A stretch of DNA of 15,069 nucleotides from Candidatus Heimdallarchaeota archaeon. GTDB taxonomy: Archaea > Asgardarchaeota > Heimdallarchaeia > JABLTI01. The DNA lies in contig JAUVZH010000025.1 in assembly GCA_030602675.1 (NCBI GenBank), positions 1 to 15,069 on the forward strand, in the 5' to 3' direction. A model generated the notes under the pieces. That model had not been told where the DNA came from, ran no database searches, and worked only from the letters and a program-made list of their open reading frames with translations. Position numbers and translations under genes: made by a program. The first letter of the stretch is position 1, and each line of letters opens with the position of its first letter. Of this stretch, positions 5,119 to 12,552 are shown piece after piece.

Positions 5119-7182
5119 GTGGACTTGATTTCAATGAGAATGATAGAGAAAATCTCACAGATAATGACAAATCAGAAAAACATTCGTAATATTGCTCTAG
5201 TTGCACATATAGATCATGGAAAAACGACATTATCAGATTCACTTCTGGTTACTGCTGGAATTCTTGCTCCTTCAACCGCAGGAGAAGCTCGAGCTTTGGA
5301 TTTTCTACCAGAAGAACAAAGACGTGGAATAACCATGAAAACAGCAAACATCTCCCTAATAATAGAGAGAGATGATGAAGAATATCTCATAAACCTTATT
5401 GACAGTCCAGGTCATGTTGATTTTTCTGGAAAAGTTGCAAGAGCGTTAAGAATTGTTGATGGTGCAATAGTAGTTATTGATGCAGTAGAACAAGTAATGG
5501 CTCAAACTGAAACGGTAATCAGACAATGTGTAACTGAAGGAGTTAAACCAATTCTTTTCATAAACAAGGTGGATAGACTCATCAATGAATTAAAAATGTC
5601 CCCAAAACAAATTGCAGAACGAATTGAAGTAATTTACAACAATTTCAATGTATTAGTTGAGAAATTTTCGAAAAATACAAAAGTTCCAAAATGGCGAAGT
5701 ACAACTAGAGACGGAAGTGTCATTTTTGGTTCTGCACTACACAAATGGGCTATATCAATACCAATTGTAAAAGAGAAGAAAATAACCTTTGATTCTATTG
5801 TTGATTATTACAAAAAAGATGAAGTAGATGCCTTACAGAAAATTCTTCCTATTGAAACCCCCCTAATTGATATGATAATAAACCATCTTCCTAATCCAAT
5901 AATAGCCCAAAAATATCGAATTGAGAATATCTGGAAAGGAGATCTAAACTCAAAAGCAGGCTTATCAATGGTTACTTGTGATTCCAACGAAGAAGCTGCA
6001 CCTTTAGTATTTGGTTCTACAAAACTTATTACAGATAAACATGCAGGATTGCTTGTTCTTGGTAGGATCTTTTCTGGAACACTGAAGGAGAAAACAACTG
6101 TAAAATTACTAAATTCTGGTGAAACCAAAAAAATCCAAAACATATATGTCTTCATGGGTGCTGATAAAAAAAGAATTAGTAAAGTTCCAGCTGGCAATAC
6201 AGTAGCAGTTTCCGGTTTAGGATTAGTGAATCCTGGAGAAACAATCATCACATCCAGCTTGGAGAATTTCATACCATTTGAAGAGATTAAATATTTAGCC
6301 AATCCAGTTGTTATAGTTGCAATCGAACCAAACATGTTAAGGAACTTGCCTCAATTGAAAAAAGTCCTTGAGAAATTTGATTTGGAAGATCCTAATTTAA
6401 TAGTAAAAATCGATGAACAATCTGGTGAGATATTACTTATGGGATTAGGTGAATTGCACCTAGAAACTGTTGTAAAGGATGTTTCAGATGAAGTAGCATG
6501 TACATCATCATCACCTCTTGTTGTATTCGTTGAAAGAATTAGTAAATCAAGTGATAAATTGTCTCGAGAACAATATGGAACAAAAGTACAGCTTCTCGTA
6601 GAACAAATAGCTGAAAAAAAACCTACCACTAAGGAAATGTCTGATACAGAAGACCAAATCTTGAAATTGAAACAATATAATAATGAAATCATTATTGCTC
6701 AAAATATTATTAGTAAACTTTCAAGCGATTCAATTGAAAATATCATTGTCGGAATTAAAAATGCATTATCTTTAGGACCCATTTCTTCAAAACCAGTATC
6801 AGGAGTTAGAGTTAATATTATCGATTTTGAAGCTCTTGAAGGTGAGAAATTTGAACATACCGTACCTTTACTAAGAAATTCTGTATGGGATGCTTTACAA
6901 AAAGGTTCAGTTTCAACTCAAGAACCAATTTACAAAATACAAATTACTACACCAGCAACATACCTTGGGAAAGTAACTTCGATAATAAATAAAAGACGCG
7001 GAGCAATTTCAGATGTCAGATCAGATCAAGATTTAATGATAATATCAGGTATTCTACCTGTAGCTGAATCATTCAACATTGATCATGATTTACGGTCAGA
7101 AACAGAAGGAAGAGCTTTTTGGCAGATGACATTTGAAAGATATGAACCGATTTCTCCAGCACGTTTAAAGGAATATGAATGA
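5119..7182 (+). CDS. Elongation factor 2 paralog lacking the diphthamide loop
   Basis: This is a ribosomal translocase-type GTPase. All G motifs are intact: AHIDHGKT (29-36), switch I with RRGIT (68-72), DSPGH (95-99), NKVD (149-152) and SALH (205-208). Domain II includes GRIFSGT, domain III contains GLGELHLE, and domain V carries PVAESF and SETEGRAFW. It is 687 residues, against about 730 usual. The part between domain III and domain IV is shortened, and the protein ends at about PARLKEYE, without the usual last helix (IRERKG). The domain IV tip that normally reads LHxDAIHRGxxQ is replaced by a shorter loop (residues 569-583), so the His modified to diphthamide is missing. GTG 5119 gives the usual leader length; ATG 5134 and 5140 also fit. 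Most likely it is a second EF-2 beside a canonical one. It could be the only EF-2 of a lineage without diphthamide. Confidence 0.9.
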   Translation: MDLISMRMIEKISQIMTNQKNIRNIALVAHIDHGKTTLSDSLLVTAGILAPSTAGEARALDFLPEEQRRGITMKTANISLIIERDDEEYLINLIDSPGHVDFSGKVARALRIVDGAIVVIDAVEQVMAQTETVIRQCVTEGVKPILFINKVDRLINELKMSPKQIAERIEVIYNNFNVLVEKFSKNTKVPKWRSTTRDGSVIFGSALHKWAISIPIVKEKKITFDSIVDYYKKDEVDALQKILPIETPLIDMIINHLPNPIIAQKYRIENIWKGDLNSKAGLSMVTCDSNEEAAPLVFGSTKLITDKHAGLLVLGRIFSGTLKEKTTVKLLNSGETKKIQNIYVFMGADKKRISKVPAGNTVAVSGLGLVNPGETIITSSLENFIPFEEIKYLANPVVIVAIEPNMLRNLPQLKKVLEKFDLEDPNLIVKIDEQSGEILLMGLGELHLETVVKDVSDEVACTSSSPLVVFVERISKSSDKLSREQYGTKVQLLVEQIAEKKPTTKEMSDTEDQILKLKQYNNEIIIAQNIISKLSSDSIENIIVGIKNALSLGPISSKPVSGVRVNIIDFEALEGEKFEHTVPLLRNSVWDALQKGSVSTQEPIYKIQITTPATYLGKVTSIINKRRGAISDVRSDQDLMIISGILPVAESFNIDHDLRSETEGRAFWQMTFERYEPISPARLKEYE

Positions 7183-7285
7183 ATCCAAAAAATGGCTTGA
7201 ATGGAAAATTTAACTAATAATAGATTATATTTTTAAACTGCTGATGAATATACAAAATATCAAGAGAATAAAATTGTCCTCAAAT

Positions 7286-7291
7286 AGGTGA
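7286..7291 (+). promoter_or_regulatory. Ribosome binding site of the helical-repeat gene
   Basis: A perfect AGGTGA lies 8 bases before GTG 7300. It overlaps the alternative GTG at 7288 and so favours the second GTG as start. A TATA-like TTTTTAAA lies near 7230. Confidence 0.6.
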
Positions 7292-7299
7292 TTAAAAGA

Positions 7300-7947
7300 G
7301 TGAAGAAAATTAGAGATGATATAGGTAAAACCATTGACAGTGAGGACAATTTACCAAAAATGATTTTGATAGAACAAGCAATTGATTCTGCATATGAGAT
7401 CGAAGAACCAGTTTCTAGAAGTTATGCCTTTTGTGATTGCATTATTGCTATTCTAGAATTTGCAAGAGAAACAAGTAATGAGGAAACTCTCGAGCGAATT
7501 GTACCTCTTCTTGATCAAATTAATAATAAAGGTGCTTATGCAAGAGCTAAATGTTATTTAGCTGTAGTATTAGCCTCATTTAATAGAACAGATGAAGCTG
7601 AAGATGCACTTCTTGAAGCAATAAATTATGCTACTGAAATTAGAGATGATTTTGATCGAAGAGATGCTTTCTTAGATATCGCTACCTCTCTAGGTGATAT
7701 TTCATTTATGCAAAATAAGCGAAAGTTACTAGATATGTCATTACACTTTTCAGATCAGCTAACCCAAGGACAAAAAGCTTACCTCTTTGGATACCTTTCA
7801 ACTATTATATCAGATGAAGATGGAATAGCATTAATGAGAGATGCAATAGAAATAGCGAATAAAATAAAGGATCCAATTACAAGATCAAAGGTATTTCTAG
7901 AATTGTCCGGTCTTTTAACCAATTTCAACAAACTTGCTAAAAGCTAA
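7300..7947 (+). CDS. Uncharacterised all-helical repeat protein (TPR-like)
   Basis: This is a 215-residue soluble protein that appears to be all alpha-helical. A repeated pattern of about 35-40 residues is visible by eye: an A-x-x-I helix, then a D/E-x-x-x-R turn and a second helix. Examples are AYEIEEPVSRSYAF, ATEIRDDFDRRDAF and ANKIKDPITRSKVF. This is the layout of TPR-like scaffolds, and proteins with such A-x-x-I-x-D-P-x-x-R repeats occur in archaea. No catalytic motif, signal peptide or membrane segment is seen. It may bind a partner protein, but there is no clue to which. It has its own likely promoter after the EF-2 gene, a GTG start with a perfect AGGTGA, and converges on the PHP gene with a 7-base gap. 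Confidence 0.8.
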   Translation: MKKIRDDIGKTIDSEDNLPKMILIEQAIDSAYEIEEPVSRSYAFCDCIIAILEFARETSNEETLERIVPLLDQINNKGAYARAKCYLAVVLASFNRTDEAEDALLEAINYATEIRDDFDRRDAFLDIATSLGDISFMQNKRKLLDMSLHFSDQLTQGQKAYLFGYLSTIISDEDGIALMRDAIEIANKIKDPITRSKVFLELSGLLTNFNKLAKS

Positions 7948-7954
7948 TTTCGCT

Positions 7955-8656
7955 CTAATAATAATCAAGAAACCTAACTACTTTTCTTCCTTCTTTTGGT
8001 GTAAAGATAATCTTGAAGAAATTTGTAATATCGTACCTATCCATTGGTTTCTTTTTTGCTTCGGTTCTGTTTTTTAGAACAGCTTCCAGAATTTTAGCTT
8101 CTGTAACTTCTCCCTCGATTTCTACTAAACTATAACAAGAACCAATAGCGTTTATATAATGGGCATCAGACCCACCAATTCTACTGAAACCATTATGTTT
8201 GAAAGCAACTTTAGCCATTATATTTGGGAAATTAAGAAAGAATTTAGCAAAACCATTGTAGAACTCCAAGCCATCTGCTTTCAATTTATAGGATTTCCAA
8301 CCTATACTATTGTGAGACATAAAGGGATGAGGTATAATAGATACTCCGCCCAATTCTCGAATCAATTCTATTGTTTCCTCAGCTGATTTATTGGCTGGTA
8401 TTTCTTCATCAATACCATAAGCAAGTAAATGTCCATCAGCAGTATCAATTTCCACACCTGCAAAATAAACCATTTCCTTATCGACTTTCTTAAATTTCTC
8501 AGTAATTTTTTTAGCAAAAGTAAAATCATTATGAGTAACTAATCCAGCACCATCAAGTCCTCTAGTCCTTAGAACACTAGGAATATATTGATATTTTACA
8601 CGCTCATCAACATGCACGTGAAAGTCAATTGCATAAAATTTCTTCTCAGAGGACAT
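7955..8656 (-). CDS. PHP-domain metal-dependent phosphoesterase
   Basis: This 233-residue protein has the polymerase-and-histidinol-phosphatase (PHP) fold. That family hydrolyses phosphoesters with a cluster of two or three metal ions. Metal ligands are visible in order: DFHVHVD (His13, His15, Asp17), THND (His42, Asp44), GVEIDTADGH (Glu69, His76), IIPHP (His110) and GGSDAH (Asp164, His166). The set looks complete, so the enzyme should be active. The layout resembles the TrpH/COG0613 type, which acts on nucleotides or short RNA ends, but the substrate cannot be told. ATG 8656 is chosen as start because the metal-binding core begins 10 residues later, while the longer GTG start at 8752 would add 32 residues unlike the family. 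The gene is divergent from the dodecin gene. Confidence 0.85.
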   Translation of the reverse strand: MSSEKKFYAIDFHVHVDERVKYQYIPSVLRTRGLDGAGLVTHNDFTFAKKITEKFKKVDKEMVYFAGVEIDTADGHLLAYGIDEEIPANKSAEETIELIRELGGVSIIPHPFMSHNSIGWKSYKLKADGLEFYNGFAKFFLNFPNIMAKVAFKHNGFSRIGGSDAHYINAIGSCYSLVEIEGEVTEAKILEAVLKNRTEAKKKPMDRYDITNFFKIIFTPKEGRKVVRFLDYY

Positions 8657-8788
8657 AATGAAAGAAATATTACTTATCTTTTTGATATTTGTTACTATTT
8701 GCATGATAATGTCGGTAATTTCGGGGAAAATCTTTTCAGTAAATAGGTGCACTATTCATATTACACATTAGCAAATTTTAGGAGTGTG

Positions 8789-8995
8789 TTGAAAATAGTA
8801 ATAAAAATAATTGAAATAATTGGTTCTTCTGATAAGAGCTGGGAAGTTGCTGCAAGAAACGCAGTATTAGAAGTAGCAAAAACTGTGAAACATCTTATTG
8901 GTGTTGATGTTGTTAATTTCACAGCATCGGTAAAAGATGGTAAAATAATCAAATACAAAGCAACATGCAAAATAGCATTTGAAGTACAAGATTAA
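8789..8995 (+). CDS. Dodecin family small oligomeric protein
   Basis: This 68-residue protein is of the dodecin family, whose members form hollow dodecamers that store flavin or related ligands. The family pattern is clear: IIEIIGSSDKSWEVAARNAV (strand 1 and helix), AKTVKHL, GVDVV, then strands ASVKDGKIIKYKATCKIAFEV. The Trp that stacks on flavin in Halobacterium and Mycobacterium dodecins (in LDWFEV) is replaced; here the aligned residues are IGVDVV (Gly38). The SWE start of the helix is seen in other dodecins that bind other ligands, for example the calcium type. Flavin binding is therefore doubtful. TTG 8789 (or GTG 8786) is chosen from family length, and a GGAG lies just upstream at 8781-8784. 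A longer frame from GTG 8747 adds an unlikely leader. Confidence 0.85.
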   Translation: MKIVIKIIEIIGSSDKSWEVAARNAVLEVAKTVKHLIGVDVVNFTASVKDGKIIKYKATCKIAFEVQD

Positions 8996-9016
8996 AAAAA
9001 ATTGACATTTAAGTGA

Positions 9017-9060
9017 AGGATATGGATTAATCCACATCCTAAACTCTTTTCTCTCTTTTT
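9017..9060 (+). terminator. Palindrome and pyrimidine/T-tract after the dodecin gene
   Basis: Arms 9017-9028 and 9029-9040 are inverted copies with one mismatch and no loop (AGGATATGGATT facing AATCCACATCCT). A C/T-rich run with T5 follows at 9046-9060. This looks like the end of the dodecin transcript. Because it also lies about 110 bases before uvrB, a binding site for a dimeric regulator is the alternative. Confidence 0.45.
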
Positions 9061-9085
9061 GCATTATCCCAATTTAAGACAAATA

Positions 9086-9094
9086 CTTTAAGTT
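9086..9094 (+). promoter_or_regulatory. Possible TATA box for uvrB
   Basis: CTTTAAGTT lies about 60 bases before the uvrB ATG and would place the transcript start near 9115. It resembles the CTTTAAAAAG element before the endonuclease gene. The evidence is weak in such AT-rich DNA. Confidence 0.3.
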
Positions 9095-9152
9095 ATCTCT
9101 CTATGGATGTGTTTTTAGATATCAATTCTTAGAAACCTTGGGTGCATATCAG

Positions 9153-11123
9153 ATGAGTGAATTTAAGTTAGCTAAGGGTTTGACACCAAGGGGTGATCAA
9201 CCAAAAGCAATCAAAGCAATAGTAGATGGTTTTAGTAAAGGATTAATGCGTCAAGTTTTGATGGGAGTTACAGGATCCGGTAAAACATTTTCTGTTGCTA
9301 ATATTGTTGAAAAATTACAAGTTCCTACTTTAGTTTTGTCACCCAATAAAACACTTGCTGCACAACTTTGCTCTGACTTTAGGAGGTACTTTCCTGATAA
9401 TGCTGTGGAGTATTTTGTATCATTTTATGATTATTATCAGCCTGAAGCATATGTACCCAAAACAGACACTTACATCGGAAAAGATACAGCAATAAATGAA
9501 CAAATCGAAAAAATGAGGTACGCAACAACTCATTCGTTAGCAACTAGAAATGATGTAATTGTTGTTGCCAGCGTTTCTGCTATATTTGGCTTAGGACCAC
9601 CTCAAGCATATCGTACAATCTTGACGTTCGAAAAAGGCATGTCAATTAAAAGAAGAAATGTTTTGAGAAGATTAGTTGCGCTTCAATATGAAAGGAATGA
9701 TTTTGAGCTAAAAAGAGGTACTTTTCGTGCTAAAGGAGATACAATTGAAATATTTCCACCTCACTCAGACAAAACAACTATACGAATTGAAATGTTTGGG
9801 GATACCATTGAAAGAATATCTGAACATGAATTACCAGCAGGTAATAAATTAACTGAAATGGATTCATATCAAGTGTTTCCCGCTACTCATTATATGACCG
9901 AAGAAGAAACAATTTCAAACGTAATAGATAAAATTAGGAAAGAACTTGATGAGCGAATTCAATATTTCAAAGAGAAAGAACTTCTACTAGAAGCTCAACG
10001 AATATCTGAGAGAACGAGGTATGATCTAGAATTACTGACATCTATTGGTTATTGTCCTGGAATAGAGAACTATTCATTGTACTTAGACAAAAGAAATTTC
10101 GGTGAAAGACCATTTGTTTTGCTAGATCACTTTCCCGAAGATTTTCTATTAGTTGTTGATGAATCACACATTACAATACCTCAAATCAGAGGAATGTTTG
10201 GTGGAGATCGTTCAAGAAAAGAAACCTTAGTAAATTATGGTTTCAGATTACCTTCAGCTATGGAAAACAGACCATTGAATTTTAATGAATTCTCACTATT
10301 TATGAAACGAGTTGTATATACATCTGCCACACCTGGTCCATATGAACTTGATAATAATGATTCTTTAGTAGAACAGATTATCCGTCCAACCGGGCTAGTT
10401 GATCCAGAAATCATTATTAAAACAATAAATCATCAAGTTGATGTTTTGCTTGATGAAATTATATCTAGAGTAAAGCTAAAAGAAAGAACTCTTGTCACTA
10501 CTTTAACAAAAAGAATGGCTGAAGAATTAGCTCAATACTTGGTAGAAAAAGGGATAAAAGCTGAATATCTACATTCAGAAGTAGATACTATTGATAGAGT
10601 ATCAATCCTTCGAGATCTGAGAAAAGGTAAATTTGATGTTTTAGTTGGTATAAATCTATTACGTGAAGGTTTAGATCTACCAGAGGTATCATTGGTAGCT
10701 ATATTGGATGCTGACAAGGAAGGATTTCTAAGGTCCGAGCGATCTCTAACACAGATAATTGGACGAGCATCAAGAAACATTAATGGAAAAGTAATTTTGT
10801 TTGCTGATCATATAACTAATTCAATAAGACGAACTGTAGATGCAAATAATCGCAGAAGAAGGATTCAAATCCAACACAACAAAAAACATGGAATAACACC
10901 TCAGACAATTCAGAAATCATTAGAAGACATAACTGACGGCTTAGTAAAAATGGAAAAGATTCCTGCGAAGAAAGCTCAAGAATTTAAAGAAATGGATGAA
11001 AGTGATTTGGTACTTGTAATCCTAGAATTAAAAGAACAAATGAAGGAAGCTGCGCAAAAACTTGAATTTGAGAAAGCAGCAGAAATTAGAGATTTAATAC
11101 GCGAGCTTGAAGGAGTACCTTAG
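9153..11123 (+). CDS. uvrB: UvrABC system protein B (excinuclease subunit, bacterial type)
   Basis: This is the damage-verifying helicase subunit of nucleotide excision repair, which is loaded by UvrA and recruits UvrC. At 656 residues it is full length. Visible are TPRGDQPKAI at the N-terminus, Walker A GVTGSGKT (38-45), the beta-hairpin stretch DYYQPEAYVPKTDTYI, and Walker B VVDESH. PQIRGMFGGDRSRKETLV and TSATPGPYEL follow, then helicase motifs INLLREGLDLPEVSL and QIIGRASRN. The C-terminal UVR helix pair (about 620-655, LEFEKAAEIRDLI) contacts UvrC. ATG 9153 is preferred over TTG 9138 because GGGTG lies 8 bases before it. The protein is close to bacterial UvrB throughout. Archaea that carry UvrABC are generally held to have got it from bacteria. 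uvrA and uvrC are not in the window. Confidence 0.97.
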   Translation: MSEFKLAKGLTPRGDQPKAIKAIVDGFSKGLMRQVLMGVTGSGKTFSVANIVEKLQVPTLVLSPNKTLAAQLCSDFRRYFPDNAVEYFVSFYDYYQPEAYVPKTDTYIGKDTAINEQIEKMRYATTHSLATRNDVIVVASVSAIFGLGPPQAYRTILTFEKGMSIKRRNVLRRLVALQYERNDFELKRGTFRAKGDTIEIFPPHSDKTTIRIEMFGDTIERISEHELPAGNKLTEMDSYQVFPATHYMTEEETISNVIDKIRKELDERIQYFKEKELLLEAQRISERTRYDLELLTSIGYCPGIENYSLYLDKRNFGERPFVLLDHFPEDFLLVVDESHITIPQIRGMFGGDRSRKETLVNYGFRLPSAMENRPLNFNEFSLFMKRVVYTSATPGPYELDNNDSLVEQIIRPTGLVDPEIIIKTINHQVDVLLDEIISRVKLKERTLVTTLTKRMAEELAQYLVEKGIKAEYLHSEVDTIDRVSILRDLRKGKFDVLVGINLLREGLDLPEVSLVAILDADKEGFLRSERSLTQIIGRASRNINGKVILFADHITNSIRRTVDANNRRRRIQIQHNKKHGITPQTIQKSLEDITDGLVKMEKIPAKKAQEFKEMDESDLVLVILELKEQMKEAAQKLEFEKAAEIRDLIRELEGVP

Positions 11124-11149
11124 CAATCTAATTTTTAATAGAGCAATTC

Positions 11150-11157
11150 TTTAAAAA
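11150..11157 (+). promoter_or_regulatory. Possible TATA box for the endonuclease-rpiA unit
   Basis: TTTAAAAA, close to the archaeal TATA consensus, lies about 65 bases before TTG 11219. It would give a transcript with a leader of about 40 bases. A weak ribosome site AGTGAT (11207-11212) lies 6 bases before the start codon. Confidence 0.35.
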
Positions 11158-11218
11158 GCGAATTATTTACATTTACATAAGAAAACCGTCAATAATAACA
11201 ATTGTAAGTGATGTTAGT

Positions 11219-11809
11219 TTGGATAATCAAGAAAATATCTCTGAAAAAATGGAAGAAACTAAAAAAGCAAAAAAGAAATCTTCCGGACCAATTCTAGCTA
11301 AAATTAGTGAAGATATGATTTTAGTCGAAGATCACCAAGATGCAAGAATCATTTATGATAATGGATATTATGGCACTTTGAACAAAGATAAAACATTATC
11401 ATTAAATTATGAGGAAGCATTACACTTGCTGGAAAGAGGAGTAATAAAAATCGCAAGCAAAGATGGTGTTTGGTTAAGTATTGGTGACTGTGCTAGGATA
11501 TTTTCTGAAAATGCTGAAAGTTTTTGGAGAGATTACCTCGTTTACAAAGATCTCAGAAATAGAGGTTATATTGTAGGTCAAGGAATTAGCAAAGATGTCA
11601 AATATCGAGTTTACCCTCGTGGAGGAAAAAAAGGTACAGATGTTGCCAAAGTGATGATTTGTCCTTTAGCCGAAGAACAATCGATAAATCTTGAAAAACT
11701 TGATGAAATTGTAATCCAGGCACAAAGTTTGAAGAAGAAATTATTAGTAGCATGTGTAGATAGACTAGGCGATGTTTCATATTATGAATTACAAACTTTG
11801 TTTAATTGA
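11219..11809 (+). CDS. tRNA-splicing endonuclease family protein, catalytic His missing (probable structural subunit)
   Basis: This 196-residue protein has the archaeal EndA layout. A Lys-rich leader (1-22) is followed by the N-terminal domain with LNYEEALHLLERG. The nuclease domain then contains YLVYKDLRNRGYIV (106-119), YRVYPRGG (129-136) and LKKKLLVACVD (171-181), ending in DVSYYEL. The enzyme cuts introns from pre-tRNA at bulge-helix-bulge sites with a Tyr-His-Lys triad. Tyr132 and the Lys172-174 group are present. The segment that reads RGANIDKEHSVYLV in Methanocaldococcus aligns without gaps to RGGKKGTDVAKVMI, placing Val142 where His should be. That fits a non-catalytic beta subunit of an alpha2-beta2 enzyme, with the catalytic partner encoded elsewhere. 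TTG 11219 is the start; ATG 11249 is an alternative. rpiA follows after 30 bases, probably co-transcribed. Confidence 0.85.
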   Translation: MDNQENISEKMEETKKAKKKSSGPILAKISEDMILVEDHQDARIIYDNGYYGTLNKDKTLSLNYEEALHLLERGVIKIASKDGVWLSIGDCARIFSENAESFWRDYLVYKDLRNRGYIVGQGISKDVKYRVYPRGGKKGTDVAKVMICPLAEEQSINLEKLDEIVIQAQSLKKKLLVACVDRLGDVSYYELQTLFN

Positions 11810-11839
11810 AAAAAGAAAATTACATGGTGTTGGTATAAG

Positions 11840-12544
11840 ATGTCAAAAAAACCAGATCAGAAATTAATTATGAAACGAAAAGCAGCTGCTGAAGCTTTGA
11901 AACTTGTGAAAGATGGTATGATTTTGGGCATTGGTAGTGGATCAACAGTAAGAGAATTCATCAAATTATTCGGTGACTCAAAAATCGATTCAAAAACGAT
12001 TGTTTGCATACCAAGCTCTTTTGATACTGAGAACATGCTAATAAATAATGGTATGAAAGTTGGCACACTAAATCAATATCCAGCAATAGATATAACCATT
12101 GATGGTGCAGATAGAGTGGACAAAGATTTGAATTTAATAAAAGGTGGAGGAGGGGCATTATTGAGAGAGAAGGTAATTGCTGCTGCATCAATACAGCTTG
12201 TAATAATTGTTGATGATTCAAAAATGGTTCAAACCTTAGAAGGAAGTTTTCCGATTCCTGTTGAAGTTATTCCACACGCTAAGGAATTTGTAGAAAAAGA
12301 ACTGCTGAAATTGAAAGGAACTCCTCACTTAAGAAAAGCTTCTGATAAACTAGGTCCTACTGTTACTGATAATGGAAACATTATCCTAGATACTGATTTT
12401 TCGTCAATTAGCAAACCAGAAGAACTAGAGACAACTATCAATAATATTCCAGGTGTAATGGAAAATGGAATTTTCTCTAGAAAACTAGTAGCACAAGTTA
12501 TTGTAGCTTCTGAGAAAGAAATAAAGATCCTGAAAAAAGAGTAA
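11840..12544 (+). CDS. rpiA: Ribose-5-phosphate isomerase A
   Basis: This cytosolic enzyme interconverts ribose 5-phosphate and ribulose 5-phosphate, supplying ribose for nucleotides. At 234 residues it has the usual family length. Visible motifs are the phosphate loop GIGSGSTV (30-37), IDGADRVD (87-94; Asp88 and Asp91 match the catalytic pair), IKGGGGALLREK (100-111; Lys101 and base Glu110), VDDSK, FPIPVEVIP and the late TDNGNIILD. The usual DGADE reads DGADR here. That Glu is not, to my knowledge, one of the core catalytic residues, so activity is expected. The start is ATG 11840, 30 bases after the endonuclease gene. It converges on the PIN-ATPase gene with an 8-base gap, so the transcripts probably overlap. 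Confidence 0.96.
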   Translation: MSKKPDQKLIMKRKAAAEALKLVKDGMILGIGSGSTVREFIKLFGDSKIDSKTIVCIPSSFDTENMLINNGMKVGTLNQYPAIDITIDGADRVDKDLNLIKGGGGALLREKVIAAASIQLVIIVDDSKMVQTLEGSFPIPVEVIPHAKEFVEKELLKLKGTPHLRKASDKLGPTVTDNGNIILDTDFSSISKPEELETTINNIPGVMENGIFSRKLVAQVIVASEKEIKILKKE

Positions 12545-12552
12545 CAATCCGA

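Noticed and set aside
5808..6692. Two long minus-strand open frames (175 and 113 codons) inside the EF-2 gene
   Set aside because: They are antisense to strongly conserved EF-2 domain II/III coding sequence, show no recognisable motif and have Cys/Ser/Phe-rich composition typical of shadow frames.
11612..11662. Reading the endonuclease gene as a catalytic homotetrameric EndA
   Set aside because: The His of the triad is absent in a gap-free alignment, so a purely catalytic label is not supported.
11857..12221. Minus-strand open frames inside rpiA
   Set aside because: The plus strand encodes a full, canonical RpiA. The antisense frames are low-complexity (Leu/His-rich) with no ribosome site.
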